Of a stretch of 64,000 bases of DNA, positions 8,631 through 21,400 are shown piece by piece. The DNA is from Streptomyces griseorubiginosus (GTDB taxonomy: Bacteria; Actinomycetota; Actinomycetes; Streptomycetales; Streptomycetaceae), in the NCBI RefSeq assembly GCF_001514195.1, contig NZ_KQ948740.1:1-64000 (forward strand), in the 5' to 3' direction. The number at the start of each line of letters is the position of its first letter. The first letter of the stretch is position 1. The position numbers and the translations under genes were made by a program. The notes beneath the pieces are model-generated. The model worked only from the letters and a program-made list of their open reading frames with translations, did no database searches and was not told the DNA's origin.

Positions 8631-9062
8631 TCAGGGCAGCTGTCGGGGCCGACGGGGCATGACCCGGACCTTGGCTGTGTCTTCGGTGCGCTCGGTGACG
8701 GCCTGGAGTTCGAGGCTGAGGAAGTTGACGGCTGTGGCGTACAGCTGTAAACGCTCTTCGAGGAGTCGTGCGTGTTTCTGCAGGTCGGCGTGCTTCTTCT
8801 TGAGTTCCTGGTAGGCGTCCTGCTCGCGGACGTGGGTCACGCGTTTGGCTTCCTCGGCTGCCGCCCGGGCTTGGAAGAGATCCTTGAGATCTTGGTGTTG
8901 GTGAGTCAGGTGCCAGCGCTGGACGTCGGCTTCAATGGCCAGCTGTGAGACGTTGAGGCGCCCGGCCGATCGCTTGGCGGTGCCGGAGAAGAGCCGATTC
9001 ATGGCAGCGATGATCGCCCGTCGGGTCGGGTCGGTCTCGCCGTTGAGCGGGATCGCGGTCAT
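8631..9062 (-). CDS. Small HTH/coiled-coil protein of a recombinase operon (TnpC-like)
   Basis: The 143-residue protein has an N-terminal helix-turn-helix-like segment (RLNVSQLAIEADVQRWHLTH). A long charged coiled coil follows (residues about 65-115: ARAAAEEAKRVTHVREQDAY, then ELKKKHADLQKHARLLEERL). This is the layout of the small third proteins (TnpC/DUF6262 type) that accompany tyrosine-recombinase transposition genes such as those of Tn554. Its ATG at 9060-9062 overlaps the upstream stop by one base; a TTG one codon earlier has better ribosome-site spacing. It is the last gene of the four-gene recombinase operon and may orient or stabilise the recombinase complex, by analogy. Confidence 0.6.
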   Translation of the reverse strand: MTAIPLNGETDPTRRAIIAAMNRLFSGTAKRSAGRLNVSQLAIEADVQRWHLTHQHQDLKDLFQARAAAEEAKRVTHVREQDAYQELKKKHADLQKHARLLEERLQLYATAVNFLSLELQAVTERTEDTAKVRVMPRRPRQLP

Positions 9063-11218
9063 CAACTGGTAGCTCCTTCCTCGTGGCCGCGGAGGACGGC
9101 CTGCAGGCGCTCGAGCTCGTGGCAGTCTCGCTGGTGGCGAATAGGTGGCGCGAGCGGATCAGCGATGATTTCGGCGAGGTCGGCGATCTTCTTCCGGACG
9201 TATTCGATGTCGCGGTCGGTTCGTGCGAGGTTCGGGCACTTGGGCCTACAGTCGTCGGTATCCGGGGTGACCCGTGGGTCGTTGGCGTCGCCCCGTAGCT
9301 GGCAGGCTGCCGTGGCCGGGTTGAAGACGCAGGTCATGCCCTCACCATGGTAGATCTGCAGGAGCGGGTTGCCGATCAGGTCCAGGGCCTGCCGTTCGTT
9401 CTTGAGCACGCGGCCGGCGAACTCTCGGTTCGCTGCGGCGACTCGTGTGCGATAGGCCTCGGCTGCCGGCCCGCTGACGTGCTCGCCTTCGGCCAGAGCG
9501 GCTTCGTCCTCGGCGAAGCATTCGAGTCGGTAGAGCCAGTCCTGGAAGGCGTACTCGTCCGGGAAGCCGGACTCGTAGCTCCCTGCGTACCCTTCTAGCA
9601 TGCGAACGTGGGCGTGACCGTATTGGATCGAGGCGGCGATCAGGCCTCGGGGTCGGCGGCGGATGAACCAGGCCAGCGTTCGGCGGAACCGGCTGGCTTT
9701 CAGCGGGCCGCGGCCGTCGTCAGGGATGGGGTCAGTGCGGCCGAGGCGAGTGCATTGCAGGTTCACCCATTGGACGAAGTCGCCCAGGTCACCGGCGATG
9801 GAGGCGTCCGATCGGGCATCGCCGAGCCGTCGTTCGTTGACCCATCGTTTATGGAACGGCTCGAGGCGCCTTGGGAAGAGAAGCGGGCTCGGGTGGAGCC
9901 GCTCCAGCACCGCGACGGCGCTCGCAACGAGCTTGATGACGACCCAGGGGTCGGGTCGGACGGTCCCCTCGGGCATCTTGTTGCCGTCTCGGTCGAGGGA
10001 GCCCTTGAAGTAGAGCCCCCGCATCAACCACAGCCCGGTGTCTGCGTCCCGGGTCACGCAGCCACGTCGCAGGTTGAGCACCTCCCCCGCGCGGGCGCCC
10101 GACAGGTAGGCCACAATCACGAAACATGCTGTGCTCAGCAAGCGGGCCAGCTCTGGCACCTCGTCGTAAGTGATGTTCTGGTGCCAGGGGCCTTCGTCGC
10201 ATGACAGGGTGAACTTGGTGTTCAGCAGGGCTTGGTCACCGATAGGGAGCCCCGACTCGGCGATCAGACGGCCGGTCCCAGTGTTCTTGATGGAATCCGC
10301 GCAGTCGAGGATCAGAGCGAGGTAGCGCCAGCGGATCACCCTTCGACCGTCCGGCGTCTGGGAACCGGGTAGCGCCCCTCCCTGCTGGCGGAGGTTGTCG
10401 AGGTAGGCGTGGACCTTCGGCACGAGGTCGCCGGGTCTATTCCGGTTCTGGTTCTGGGCCGCTGTGAAGCGGCGCCCTTCCGGTGTCCGCAGGTAGAGCG
10501 CGGCGTGCTCGTCGCGGGCGGCCAGGATGGGGTCTGCGAAGACCTCCAGGAAGCGGACCGCCCAGCTCAGCAGCATTTGCATGGTGGGCTCAGCGATGCG
10601 AGGGGTGCGGTTCTCTCTGCGGGCAGTCGAGCCAGTCCTTAGAATCTCGGCGGTGTCCTCTCCGGCCCAGGGCGGGGCCTGGGGCAGCCGCATCGCTGGT
10701 GGGAGGATCTCGCGGTGGCCCCAGAGCCGACGGATCTCCGTGAGCGTGCGGAAGGTCCCCGTCAGGGGGTCCTCCTCGTCCAATACCGCGTCGACGAAAG
10801 CGTCCAGGAGGTCGTTGGTGATCTGGCAGAAGGCTGTGATTCCCCGCTGCGCAAGCCAGTCGATAATGAACTGCAACTCGTTGACAAACAGCAGGTGCAC
10901 GGTCGTGACGCTGATCCGGCTCCGCTTCGCGCCGGGCGGGACCCAAAGCCGTCCATGATTCAGCAACTGCCAGCAGTAGTGCTTGGTTGCCAACCGCAGG
11001 GCTGCGGGGATCAGGTCAAAGTTGAGCGAAGTGGCCCGGTAGTGGTCCTCAAAGATGGCCGCATTGAGGTCCCACACAGTGTCAGCGAAGCAGGACAGCC
11101 TCGTCCGGTCGGCGTCGGGCCGCAGATCTCGCTTGAGCAGGACAAGTGTGTCGGGTTGGGGCCAGAAGGTCCCGGCGGGGATCTCTCCCCACTCGAGGTC
11201 GAAGGCGGGCGTCGTCAT
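9062..11218 (-). CDS. Large tyrosine recombinase, third of a trio
   Basis: The 718-residue protein has a tyrosine-recombinase catalytic core in its second half: Arg in LSGARAGEVLNLR (Arg near 376), an FRRTLAWF segment near 511-518, then QYGHAHVRMLEGY with His near 535 and the nucleophile Tyr near 544. The N-terminal 350 residues are probably the DNA-binding arm. A C-terminal cysteine group (MTCVFNPATAAC and CRPKCPN) may bind metal, as in other long TnpB-like recombinases. The ATG overlaps the upstream stop as ATGA, which shows translational coupling. The expected role is strand exchange together with its two partners during integration or excision. Confidence 0.8.
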   Translation of the reverse strand: MTTPAFDLEWGEIPAGTFWPQPDTLVLLKRDLRPDADRTRLSCFADTVWDLNAAIFEDHYRATSLNFDLIPAALRLATKHYCWQLLNHGRLWVPPGAKRSRISVTTVHLLFVNELQFIIDWLAQRGITAFCQITNDLLDAFVDAVLDEEDPLTGTFRTLTEIRRLWGHREILPPAMRLPQAPPWAGEDTAEILRTGSTARRENRTPRIAEPTMQMLLSWAVRFLEVFADPILAARDEHAALYLRTPEGRRFTAAQNQNRNRPGDLVPKVHAYLDNLRQQGGALPGSQTPDGRRVIRWRYLALILDCADSIKNTGTGRLIAESGLPIGDQALLNTKFTLSCDEGPWHQNITYDEVPELARLLSTACFVIVAYLSGARAGEVLNLRRGCVTRDADTGLWLMRGLYFKGSLDRDGNKMPEGTVRPDPWVVIKLVASAVAVLERLHPSPLLFPRRLEPFHKRWVNERRLGDARSDASIAGDLGDFVQWVNLQCTRLGRTDPIPDDGRGPLKASRFRRTLAWFIRRRPRGLIAASIQYGHAHVRMLEGYAGSYESGFPDEYAFQDWLYRLECFAEDEAALAEGEHVSGPAAEAYRTRVAAANREFAGRVLKNERQALDLIGNPLLQIYHGEGMTCVFNPATAACQLRGDANDPRVTPDTDDCRPKCPNLARTDRDIEYVRKKIADLAEIIADPLAPPIRHQRDCHELERLQAVLRGHEEGATS

Positions 11219-13122
11219 CGTAGGTCGAGCTCCCTGTTCAGGAATCGGTCGACCAGCGCGTGGTCGGCATCGGTGGCGCCCTCACGGGCGTCGGCGACGG
11301 CACTCTCGTCGTGCTCGGCCAGCAGGTCTGCCAGCTGAGCCTGCGGGCCAGCGAACCGGCTCGCCCAGCGCAACGCGTCGACCTGTTCGCGACGCTCCAC
11401 CAGCCGGTCGTGGACCAGGACCTGGACCGGCAGGTGCCGCGGCAGCGCCCTGGCACACTCGCAGCTCAGGCAGAGCATGAAGGAGGCCCGGCAGGGTTCC
11501 CCGGGCGGGCCGTGCCGGCCGCCGAGGTTGTCGCTGCAGGCAGCCAACACGGTGTCGAGCTCCCCGGCGATCATGCGCCTGAGCGTCTTTGCCGTCAGGC
11601 CAAGTTCGGCGGCCATCCGCTCGGGGTCGGCCTCGGCCCTGGCGAGGTACTCGGCGGACAAGGTGGCCACCCGTCCCCGTGTGCGGGCCTTGTCGACCTC
11701 ATCGGTCAGGGCCTTCGCCACGACCTGTCGGTACTCATTGACATTGCCGCGGTTGCGGAGCATGTAGGTCGTGGCGGTTTTCTCGGTGTGTGCGACCGGC
11801 CGCTGGTAGAGCTCGATGTGTGTGAGCCTCAGGAGATCGAGCCGCAGCGGCAACGGGACCGTCTCTCCGTCTTTGTCATGCTGGTCCGCGACCAGCCCCC
11901 ACGCTACGCCCCGCGCTTTGATGTACGAGTTGTGGTTCAGAGGTCGCAGGCCGGGCCCGATGCTGTGACCACTGCCGCCGGCATAGCCGACCAGGAGCCG
12001 ACTTCCGCCGGCCAATGCCCGGGACCGACCCGTCAGTTCGTGCAGCAGGACGTAGAGCCCAAAGGACGTGTGCAGTTCATCGCTGGTGGTGAGGTCCTCG
12101 GGCTTGTCCGGGACGCTGATCCAGTCTGGGACGTCGCTCAGCGCGAGGGTCATGTGAGCGCGGCGCTGACGTCTGGGTTTGAGTAGATCGACGATCGCCG
12201 TGCCGGTCTGCCCGGTATAGCCGTCCGCGCGATGGTGCGCCGCCGGGACCCTGAAGATCACTTGCGGGTTCTCGCCGGTCATCGCTGCCAGCAGCACCGC
12301 CCCGGCCCCCGCCTCTTCGATCGTCAGATGGAGCCAGGAGACGATCTCCTTGACCGAGCCGAACTTCTGGACCCATTTCGCCGGGAACAACCTCCCCCTG
12401 TGGATGCCGACTGGGCGAGGCTCTCGGGGGACGTCACCGTAGCGGTCAACAAAGTCCAGCAGGCGGATCCTGGTGGCCAGCGGACCTGTGCTGGCTACCG
12501 CCTCGCCCCGCCTCGCCTGCTCCAGAAGCTTCCGGTTCGCCCTGATCCGGCGTGCGGCCACCCGCAGCTCGGCCCGCGCGGCGGCCGTGATCCGCTGGAA
12601 TTCCGTCCGGCTGTAGCTCTGCTTGCTCGGCGTGCTCTCCTCGGACCTAGTCCTGTCCCGTGTCGGAAGCTGTGAGGCCAAGCGGGCCGCGAGCGTGTCC
12701 GATACTCCCTTACCGTGCAACAACAGCAGTTTCAACTGCCCTAGTTCATCTGCGGCGTTGGTCGTCTCGGTCGAACGAAAGGCGAGGAATCCGTCGAACT
12801 GCTCGACCGTCATCTGGGCCAGCTGCCGGGGCGGCCAGGGGAGCGTCGCCAGATAGCGGTCGAGGTTCCTCACGGTCTTGAAGACATGATTGGTCGAGTA
12901 CAGCGACGTCAGCCCAGCGCCGGGGGCGGTGCGCTTGGTGAACGCAGCGACCAGTTCGTCCCGCAGCCCTGCCGGCATGGTCAGCGGCGTGAAGTCGTAG
13001 TCCTCGGACTCGGAGCCGTCCGCGCTGAAACACCGCACCACGATCCTGCCCGGGCCGGCATCGAGGCGACCCCGTCTGGTCCTCGGCCCGCCCGGGGGTA
13101 AGGAGGCCCTCCGACCGGTCAC
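11215..13122 (-). CDS. Divergent tyrosine recombinase, second of a trio
   Basis: The 635-residue protein is the most diverged of the three. Its catalytic end is still visible as LRLTHIELYQ (431-440) followed by VAHTEKTATTYML with His 445 and Tyr 453, matching the HxxR/GH...Y boxes of tyrosine recombinases. The first catalytic Arg (usually in a TGLR-like box) is not obvious; MTGENPQVIFRV around 281-291 sits at about the right place. A tail with cysteines (CLSCECA) follows. Start GTG 13122 overlaps the upstream stop as GTGA. It may have a structural more than catalytic role, as proposed for one member of other recombinase trios; this is inference. Confidence 0.7.
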   Translation of the reverse strand: MTGRRASLPPGGPRTRRGRLDAGPGRIVVRCFSADGSESEDYDFTPLTMPAGLRDELVAAFTKRTAPGAGLTSLYSTNHVFKTVRNLDRYLATLPWPPRQLAQMTVEQFDGFLAFRSTETTNAADELGQLKLLLLHGKGVSDTLAARLASQLPTRDRTRSEESTPSKQSYSRTEFQRITAAARAELRVAARRIRANRKLLEQARRGEAVASTGPLATRIRLLDFVDRYGDVPREPRPVGIHRGRLFPAKWVQKFGSVKEIVSWLHLTIEEAGAGAVLLAAMTGENPQVIFRVPAAHHRADGYTGQTGTAIVDLLKPRRQRRAHMTLALSDVPDWISVPDKPEDLTTSDELHTSFGLYVLLHELTGRSRALAGGSRLLVGYAGGSGHSIGPGLRPLNHNSYIKARGVAWGLVADQHDKDGETVPLPLRLDLLRLTHIELYQRPVAHTEKTATTYMLRNRGNVNEYRQVVAKALTDEVDKARTRGRVATLSAEYLARAEADPERMAAELGLTAKTLRRMIAGELDTVLAACSDNLGGRHGPPGEPCRASFMLCLSCECARALPRHLPVQVLVHDRLVERREQVDALRWASRFAGPQAQLADLLAEHDESAVADAREGATDADHALVDRFLNRELDLR

Positions 13123-14582
13123 CGGATCACCGCCAGCGGATCCGTGCGGACACGCGGATGGTTGGCGAACACCTCGGACATGAACGCCGCAACGGAAAAG
13201 CCCTCAGCGTGCGCCAGCAGCACCTCGACGTCCAGGATCCTGAACGGCTCGAGGTAGACCTCCTTCGTGGTCTCGACGCTGCGGTGCCCCAGCATCGTCT
13301 GGACAAGATGCCATGTGCTGCCGAACTCCTCGCGGAAGTCAGCCCGTTCTTCCTCGCCCAGGTGCCCCAGCTGGGCCGCTCGCACGAGCTTGCCGATCGA
13401 ATACCACTTCAAGGCGCAGGAGTGACGAAGCATGTGGGCGCTGCAGACAAAGCCTTCCAACCCCAGCCCCTCGATCCGCTCGTTCGCGGCCTGAAACGTG
13501 TGTTCCCAGCCGGTCCAGACCCGAGGCAATCCGTCCTCGTTCAACCACAAGGCGACAGGCTCCAACCCATGCTCGGTCCGGTGAAACAGTCGTAGCCGGG
13601 TCAGCTTCCCAACGTCGTTCCACAGCCACTTCTCACCGCCACCCTCCGGGCGCTCCAAAGTGACCGCGTCGGTACCGTGGGTGGCAAGCACCGTGCGCTT
13701 GTCCTGGACTCGCTCATAGCGTCCCGCCTGTTGGGCCCTCCGGACCGCGGCCGCCCGGGGCCCCTCCATGTAGGACAAGACACCCTTTATCGCGCTCCGC
13801 GGTGTCCAGTACGGGTGTCCGTAGCCCCTTTTCGCGCAAGCATCGGCGAGGTGGCAGGCGTAGTAGTGCCGCCGTCGGTCGTAGTGCGGAAGCTCCGGAA
13901 TCACGACGCTCGCCCACTCGGCGACTCGCAGTCCGTTGCCATAGAGGCCCTGGCAGAAGGCGGTGTCGCGCTGTTCGTTGCGGCCCCGCCACCACTGGTC
14001 GGGACGCCCGTCCAGGTCCATGCCGCGAATGCCAAGGTCAAGCCAGCGTGCGAAGCCTGCAGGATCGAACCACTTGACGTTCGACCTCCGTGCGATCGCG
14101 GGCGCATCTAAGTCCTCGAACGGGTTGACGATCCCATACTTTCGGCCGACCCACTTGTAGAACTTCTTCAAGCCGGCGAGGTCCCGGGAGAAGGAGTTCG
14201 TCTGGATGCGCTCACGGTTCGCCGGGTCCGTGACACGCCAGAACAGGAACTCTTCCGCGTGATCCTCGGTGGCCTCCCACCACCGCGCGCCGAGGATGTG
14301 CAGGAAGTTGAGCCACACCACAAGCGAGTAGGAGTAATCCCTCTCCGTCTCCCTACCCAGATTGCGCCACTTCGCCGAGGTCAGGCAGGCATTGACTCGC
14401 GGATCAGGTCTTCCATCCGGACCCAGCACGAACCTCTGCCCGTGACGAGCCCCGCGTAGCCGTGCCCGCTGTGCTAGATCCTCAACACCCCCGACGAAGA
14501 ATGGCTCCAGCTGTGCAAGATCGCGTTTCAGATCGAGCCGGTGCAGCTGCCAGTACCTCGGGATGCCCAGTTCCTCTGTCAC
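13119..14582 (-). CDS. Tyrosine recombinase/integrase, first of a trio
   Basis: This is a complete, canonical tyrosine recombinase of about 487 residues. It has a SAM-like N-terminal domain (RDYSYSLVVWLNFLHILGAR), catalytic Arg in GNGLRVAEWA (near 219), the HxxR box AHMLRHSCA (near 382-390) and GHRSVETTKEVYLEP with His near 433 and the nucleophile Tyr near 443. The start is uncertain: GTG 14582 is chosen, but its purine-rich site sits only one base away, and TTG codons at 14606-14609 are alternatives. It is the first gene of the operon, about 50 bp from the truncated ligA, and is the best candidate for the enzyme that recognised the ligA target. Confidence 0.85.
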   Translation of the reverse strand: MTEELGIPRYWQLHRLDLKRDLAQLEPFFVGGVEDLAQRARLRGARHGQRFVLGPDGRPDPRVNACLTSAKWRNLGRETERDYSYSLVVWLNFLHILGARWWEATEDHAEEFLFWRVTDPANRERIQTNSFSRDLAGLKKFYKWVGRKYGIVNPFEDLDAPAIARRSNVKWFDPAGFARWLDLGIRGMDLDGRPDQWWRGRNEQRDTAFCQGLYGNGLRVAEWASVVIPELPHYDRRRHYYACHLADACAKRGYGHPYWTPRSAIKGVLSYMEGPRAAAVRRAQQAGRYERVQDKRTVLATHGTDAVTLERPEGGGEKWLWNDVGKLTRLRLFHRTEHGLEPVALWLNEDGLPRVWTGWEHTFQAANERIEGLGLEGFVCSAHMLRHSCALKWYSIGKLVRAAQLGHLGEEERADFREEFGSTWHLVQTMLGHRSVETTKEVYLEPFRILDVEVLLAHAEGFSVAAFMSEVFANHPRVRTDPLAVIR

Positions 14583-14609
14583 ACTCCCTTCAACGAAGCT
14601 GAACAACAA

Positions 14610-14635
14610 CAGTCACTCGACAAAGAATTCCGGCG
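14610..14635. other. Junction between recombinase element and truncated ligA (candidate attachment site)
   Basis: Recognisable ligA coding sequence begins around 14630-14636 (reading PAVEKITR). Sequence to the left (with CAACAACAG and ACAAAGAATT) does not read as ligase. The boundary of the inserted DNA therefore lies within about 20 bp here. The 8-mer CAAAGAAT at 14621-14628 also occurs at 8621-8628, just outside the other end of the recombinase operon; whether this is a core repeat is unproven. Confidence 0.5.
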
Positions 14636-15751
14636 GTGGAGAAGATCACCCGCCTGGTAGGGGTGGAGTGGAACGTGGGCCGCACCGGCATCATCGCTCC
14701 GCGCGGCGTCCTGGAGCCGGTGCAGATCGACGGCGCCACCATCACCTACGCCACCCTGCACAACCCCGCCGACATCACCCGCCGTGACCTGCGCCTCGGC
14801 GACCACGTCATGGTGCACCGGGCCGGTGACGTCATCCCGCGCATCGAGGCGCCGGTGGCCCATCTGCGCACCGGCGACGAGCAGCCGATCGTGTTCCCCG
14901 AGGTGTGCCCCCGGTGCGGCTCTGCCATCGACACCGGTCAGGAACGCTGGCGGTGCGAGCAGGGCCGCAACTGCCATCTCGTGGCGTCCCTGTCCTACGC
15001 CGCCGGCCGCGACCAGCTCGACATCGAGGGCCTGGGTGCCACGCGGGTCGTGCAGCTCGTCGAGGCGGGACTCGTCACGGACCTGGCCGACCTGTTCGCC
15101 CTGACCCGGGAGCAGCTGCTGGAGCTGGAGCGGATGGGCGCGACCAGCACGGACAATCTGCTGGCCGCCATCGACACCGCCCGGACGCGGCCGCTGTCAC
15201 GGGTGCTGTGCGCGCTCGGGGTCCGCGGCACCGGCCGCTCCATGTCCCGCCGCATCGCCCGGCACTTCGCCACGATGGACCACATCCGTGCCGCCGACGC
15301 CGAGGCGCTCCAGCAGGTCGAGGGCATCGGCTCCGAGAAGGCGCCCTCCATCGTCGCGGAGCTGGCCGAGCTGTCGGAGCTGATCGACAGACTCGCCGCG
15401 GCCGGGGTGAACATGACCGAACCCGGCGCCACACCCCCGCCCGCGGCGGACGCGGGCGACACGGCGGGAACCACCGAAGCGGCCGACGCCCCGGACGCAG
15501 GGCCGCTCGCCGGCATGACGGTCGTCGTCACCGGCGCGATGACCGGGCCCCTGGCAAGCCTCAGCCGCAACCAGATGAACGAACTCGTCGAGCGGGCGGG
15601 CGGCCGCTCCTCCTCCAGCGTCTCGCGGAAGACCACCCTCGTGGTCGCCGGCGAGGGCGCGGGATCCAAGCGCGCCAAAGCGGAGGAGCTGGGCATCCGG
15701 CTCGCCACCCCCGACGAGTTCGCGCTGCTCGTGGCCGACCACCTGGACTGA
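14636..15751 (+). pseudogene. ligA: NAD-dependent DNA ligase, C-terminal half only
   Basis: The 371 residues correspond to LigA from its OB-fold onward. They include RTGIIAPRGVLEPV and HRAGDVIPRIEAPV (OB), a four-cysteine zinc finger (CPRCGS...WRCEQGRNC), helix-hairpin-helix repeats (DIEGLGATRVVQL, LGVRGTGRSM, VEGIGSEKA) and a C-terminal BRCT domain (LAGMTVVVTGAMTGPL, then SRKTTLVVAGEGAGSKRAKA). The NTase domain with the catalytic KxDG lysine and the NMN-binding Ia domain (about 310-330 residues) are missing. A protein from GTG 14636 could bind DNA but not ligate. Relatives continue upstream as YKFPAVEK, so truncation falls exactly at the recombinase element border. Streptomyces often has more than one ligA, so loss of this copy may be tolerated. 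Confidence 0.85.
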
Positions 15752-15778
15752 GCCGGTCGCCCCCGGCCCGGGCTCCCC

Positions 15779-16210
15779 TCAGTCGGGGAAGTCCGGACCG
15801 CCGTCGGACAGGGTCAGCCGGGCCGTGATGCGCTTGCCGACGGACTCCCTGCGGGCCTCGAAGCCCTGGACCACCGCCATCACGATCTCCAGACCGTGCT
15901 GCCCCACCCGTCCGGCGTCGGCGGCGCGCGCCAGCGGAAGGGTGGGGTCGCTGTCCCACACCTCGATCTCCAGCATGCCCTCACGGATGCTCAGGTGCAG
16001 CAGCGCCGGCCCCGGCGCGTACTTCAGCGCGTTGGTGACCAGTTCGCTCACCACCAGCTGCCCCAGATCCCTGGTGCGGGCCGACACCGGTAGCCCCCAC
16101 TCCCCCTGCACCCGCGTCAGGAACTTCGACGTCTGGTCCCGCGCGTCGGCGATACAGCCGTCCGCTCCGTCCAGGGCCACGGTCACCTCGACAGGTGCGG
16201 CTTCCGGCAT
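15779..16210 (-). CDS. RsbW-like ATP-binding anti-sigma/serine kinase
   Basis: The 143-residue protein has the HATPase_c fold of RsbW/SpoIIAB-type kinases: N box ELVTNALKYAPG, a DSD pair (VWDSDPTLPL) and a glycine region (AGRVGQHGLEIVMAVVQGFE). ATG 16210 is chosen because GAGGAG lies nine bases upstream. Proteins of this type phosphorylate a STAS antagonist or hold a sigma factor. The divergent neighbour at 16434 is a STAS protein and the next genes include SpoIIE phosphatases, so a partner-switching circuit is likely. A weak SigB-like pair (GAGT, 15 bp, GGGTAA) lies at 16281-16305 on this strand. Confidence 0.8.
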   Translation of the reverse strand: MPEAAPVEVTVALDGADGCIADARDQTSKFLTRVQGEWGLPVSARTRDLGQLVVSELVTNALKYAPGPALLHLSIREGMLEIEVWDSDPTLPLARAADAGRVGQHGLEIVMAVVQGFEARRESVGKRITARLTLSDGGPDFPD

Positions 16211-16433
16211 CCGCGAACACTCCTCAGGCAGGAACCGCATCCCGCCGACCAACTCCAGTACCCCGTTCATGGGCGCGCGGTTACCCCGTCCTGCGCGCCT
16301 TACTCCTGTACCGGCCAGGATCGGTGCCGCCGCAGAACGAAAAAGCCGTCGCATGCTTCGCACTCGGACTTCCTGGGCACCGGTGGCAACAACGGCGTGA
16401 GAGCACCCATCGAACGCGCAGAGGACGCAACAA

Positions 16434-16814
16434 GTGGCAGACAACCGGGAAGCAGTGGGTCACGGCAGACTGACCGTGGTCCGCACCGAGACCGACGACA
16501 TCACCGTCGTCGGTCTCGACGGAGAGATCGACCACCAGAGCGTGGGCGGCCTGACGCGGGCCCTGTCCCCGGCGGACACGGCTGCCGGTCGCCGGGTGGT
16601 GGTCGACCTGAGCCAGGTCACGTTCATGGACTCCAGCGGTGTCAACGCCCTGATCGGCGCCTTCCACTCGACTCAGACGGCGCAGGGCTGGCTGCGGCTG
16701 GTGGGGGCGCGGGGGGCCGTGCTGCGCACCTTGCAGCTCGTGGGGCTGGACACCTTCGTGCCCTTTCACCCGACCCTGGAGGACGCCCTGGCGGCGACGG
16801 ACCCGGATATCTGA
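16434..16814 (+). CDS. STAS-domain anti-sigma factor antagonist
   Basis: The 126-residue single STAS domain carries the signature VVDLSQVTFMDSSGVNALIG, where the second serine of DSSG is the usual phosphorylation site. TVVRTETDDITVVGLDGEID forms the first strands. GTG 16434 has GAGGA nine bases upstream. It diverges from the RsbW-like kinase at 16210. In known systems the kinase phosphorylates the serine and a PP2C/SpoIIE phosphatase removes the phosphate; three such phosphatases are encoded in this window, the nearest at 21401. Its target sigma factor is not in the window. Confidence 0.85.
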   Translation: MADNREAVGHGRLTVVRTETDDITVVGLDGEIDHQSVGGLTRALSPADTAAGRRVVVDLSQVTFMDSSGVNALIGAFHSTQTAQGWLRLVGARGAVLRTLQLVGLDTFVPFHPTLEDALAATDPDI

Positions 16815-17060
16815 AAATGGGGACGAGTACCCGGGATCGCCCCGCTCACACCAGGGGCGTGACCTGTATTTTCGCTGTGTCACCACGCTCCCGCCATGCT
16901 TTGGCCGCCGCTCGGAACCTGGGTTAACCTTCGACGGATTTCTCATCGGGCAGCCCCGTGGGGTGCGGGAACGCAGCTGGTGAGCGGGCTCCGAGAAGGG
17001 GCCCGGCGCGGTTCCGAGTCCCCGGCGCGGGGGCTCTTTGGGGAGCGGAACGAGGGTGCC

Positions 17061-21341
<4,281 letters not shown>

Positions 21342-21400
21342 GATCACGCCCCGACCAGCAGCCGCCCGTGTGACGAACCCAGCCGAGAAGCAGGCCCACC

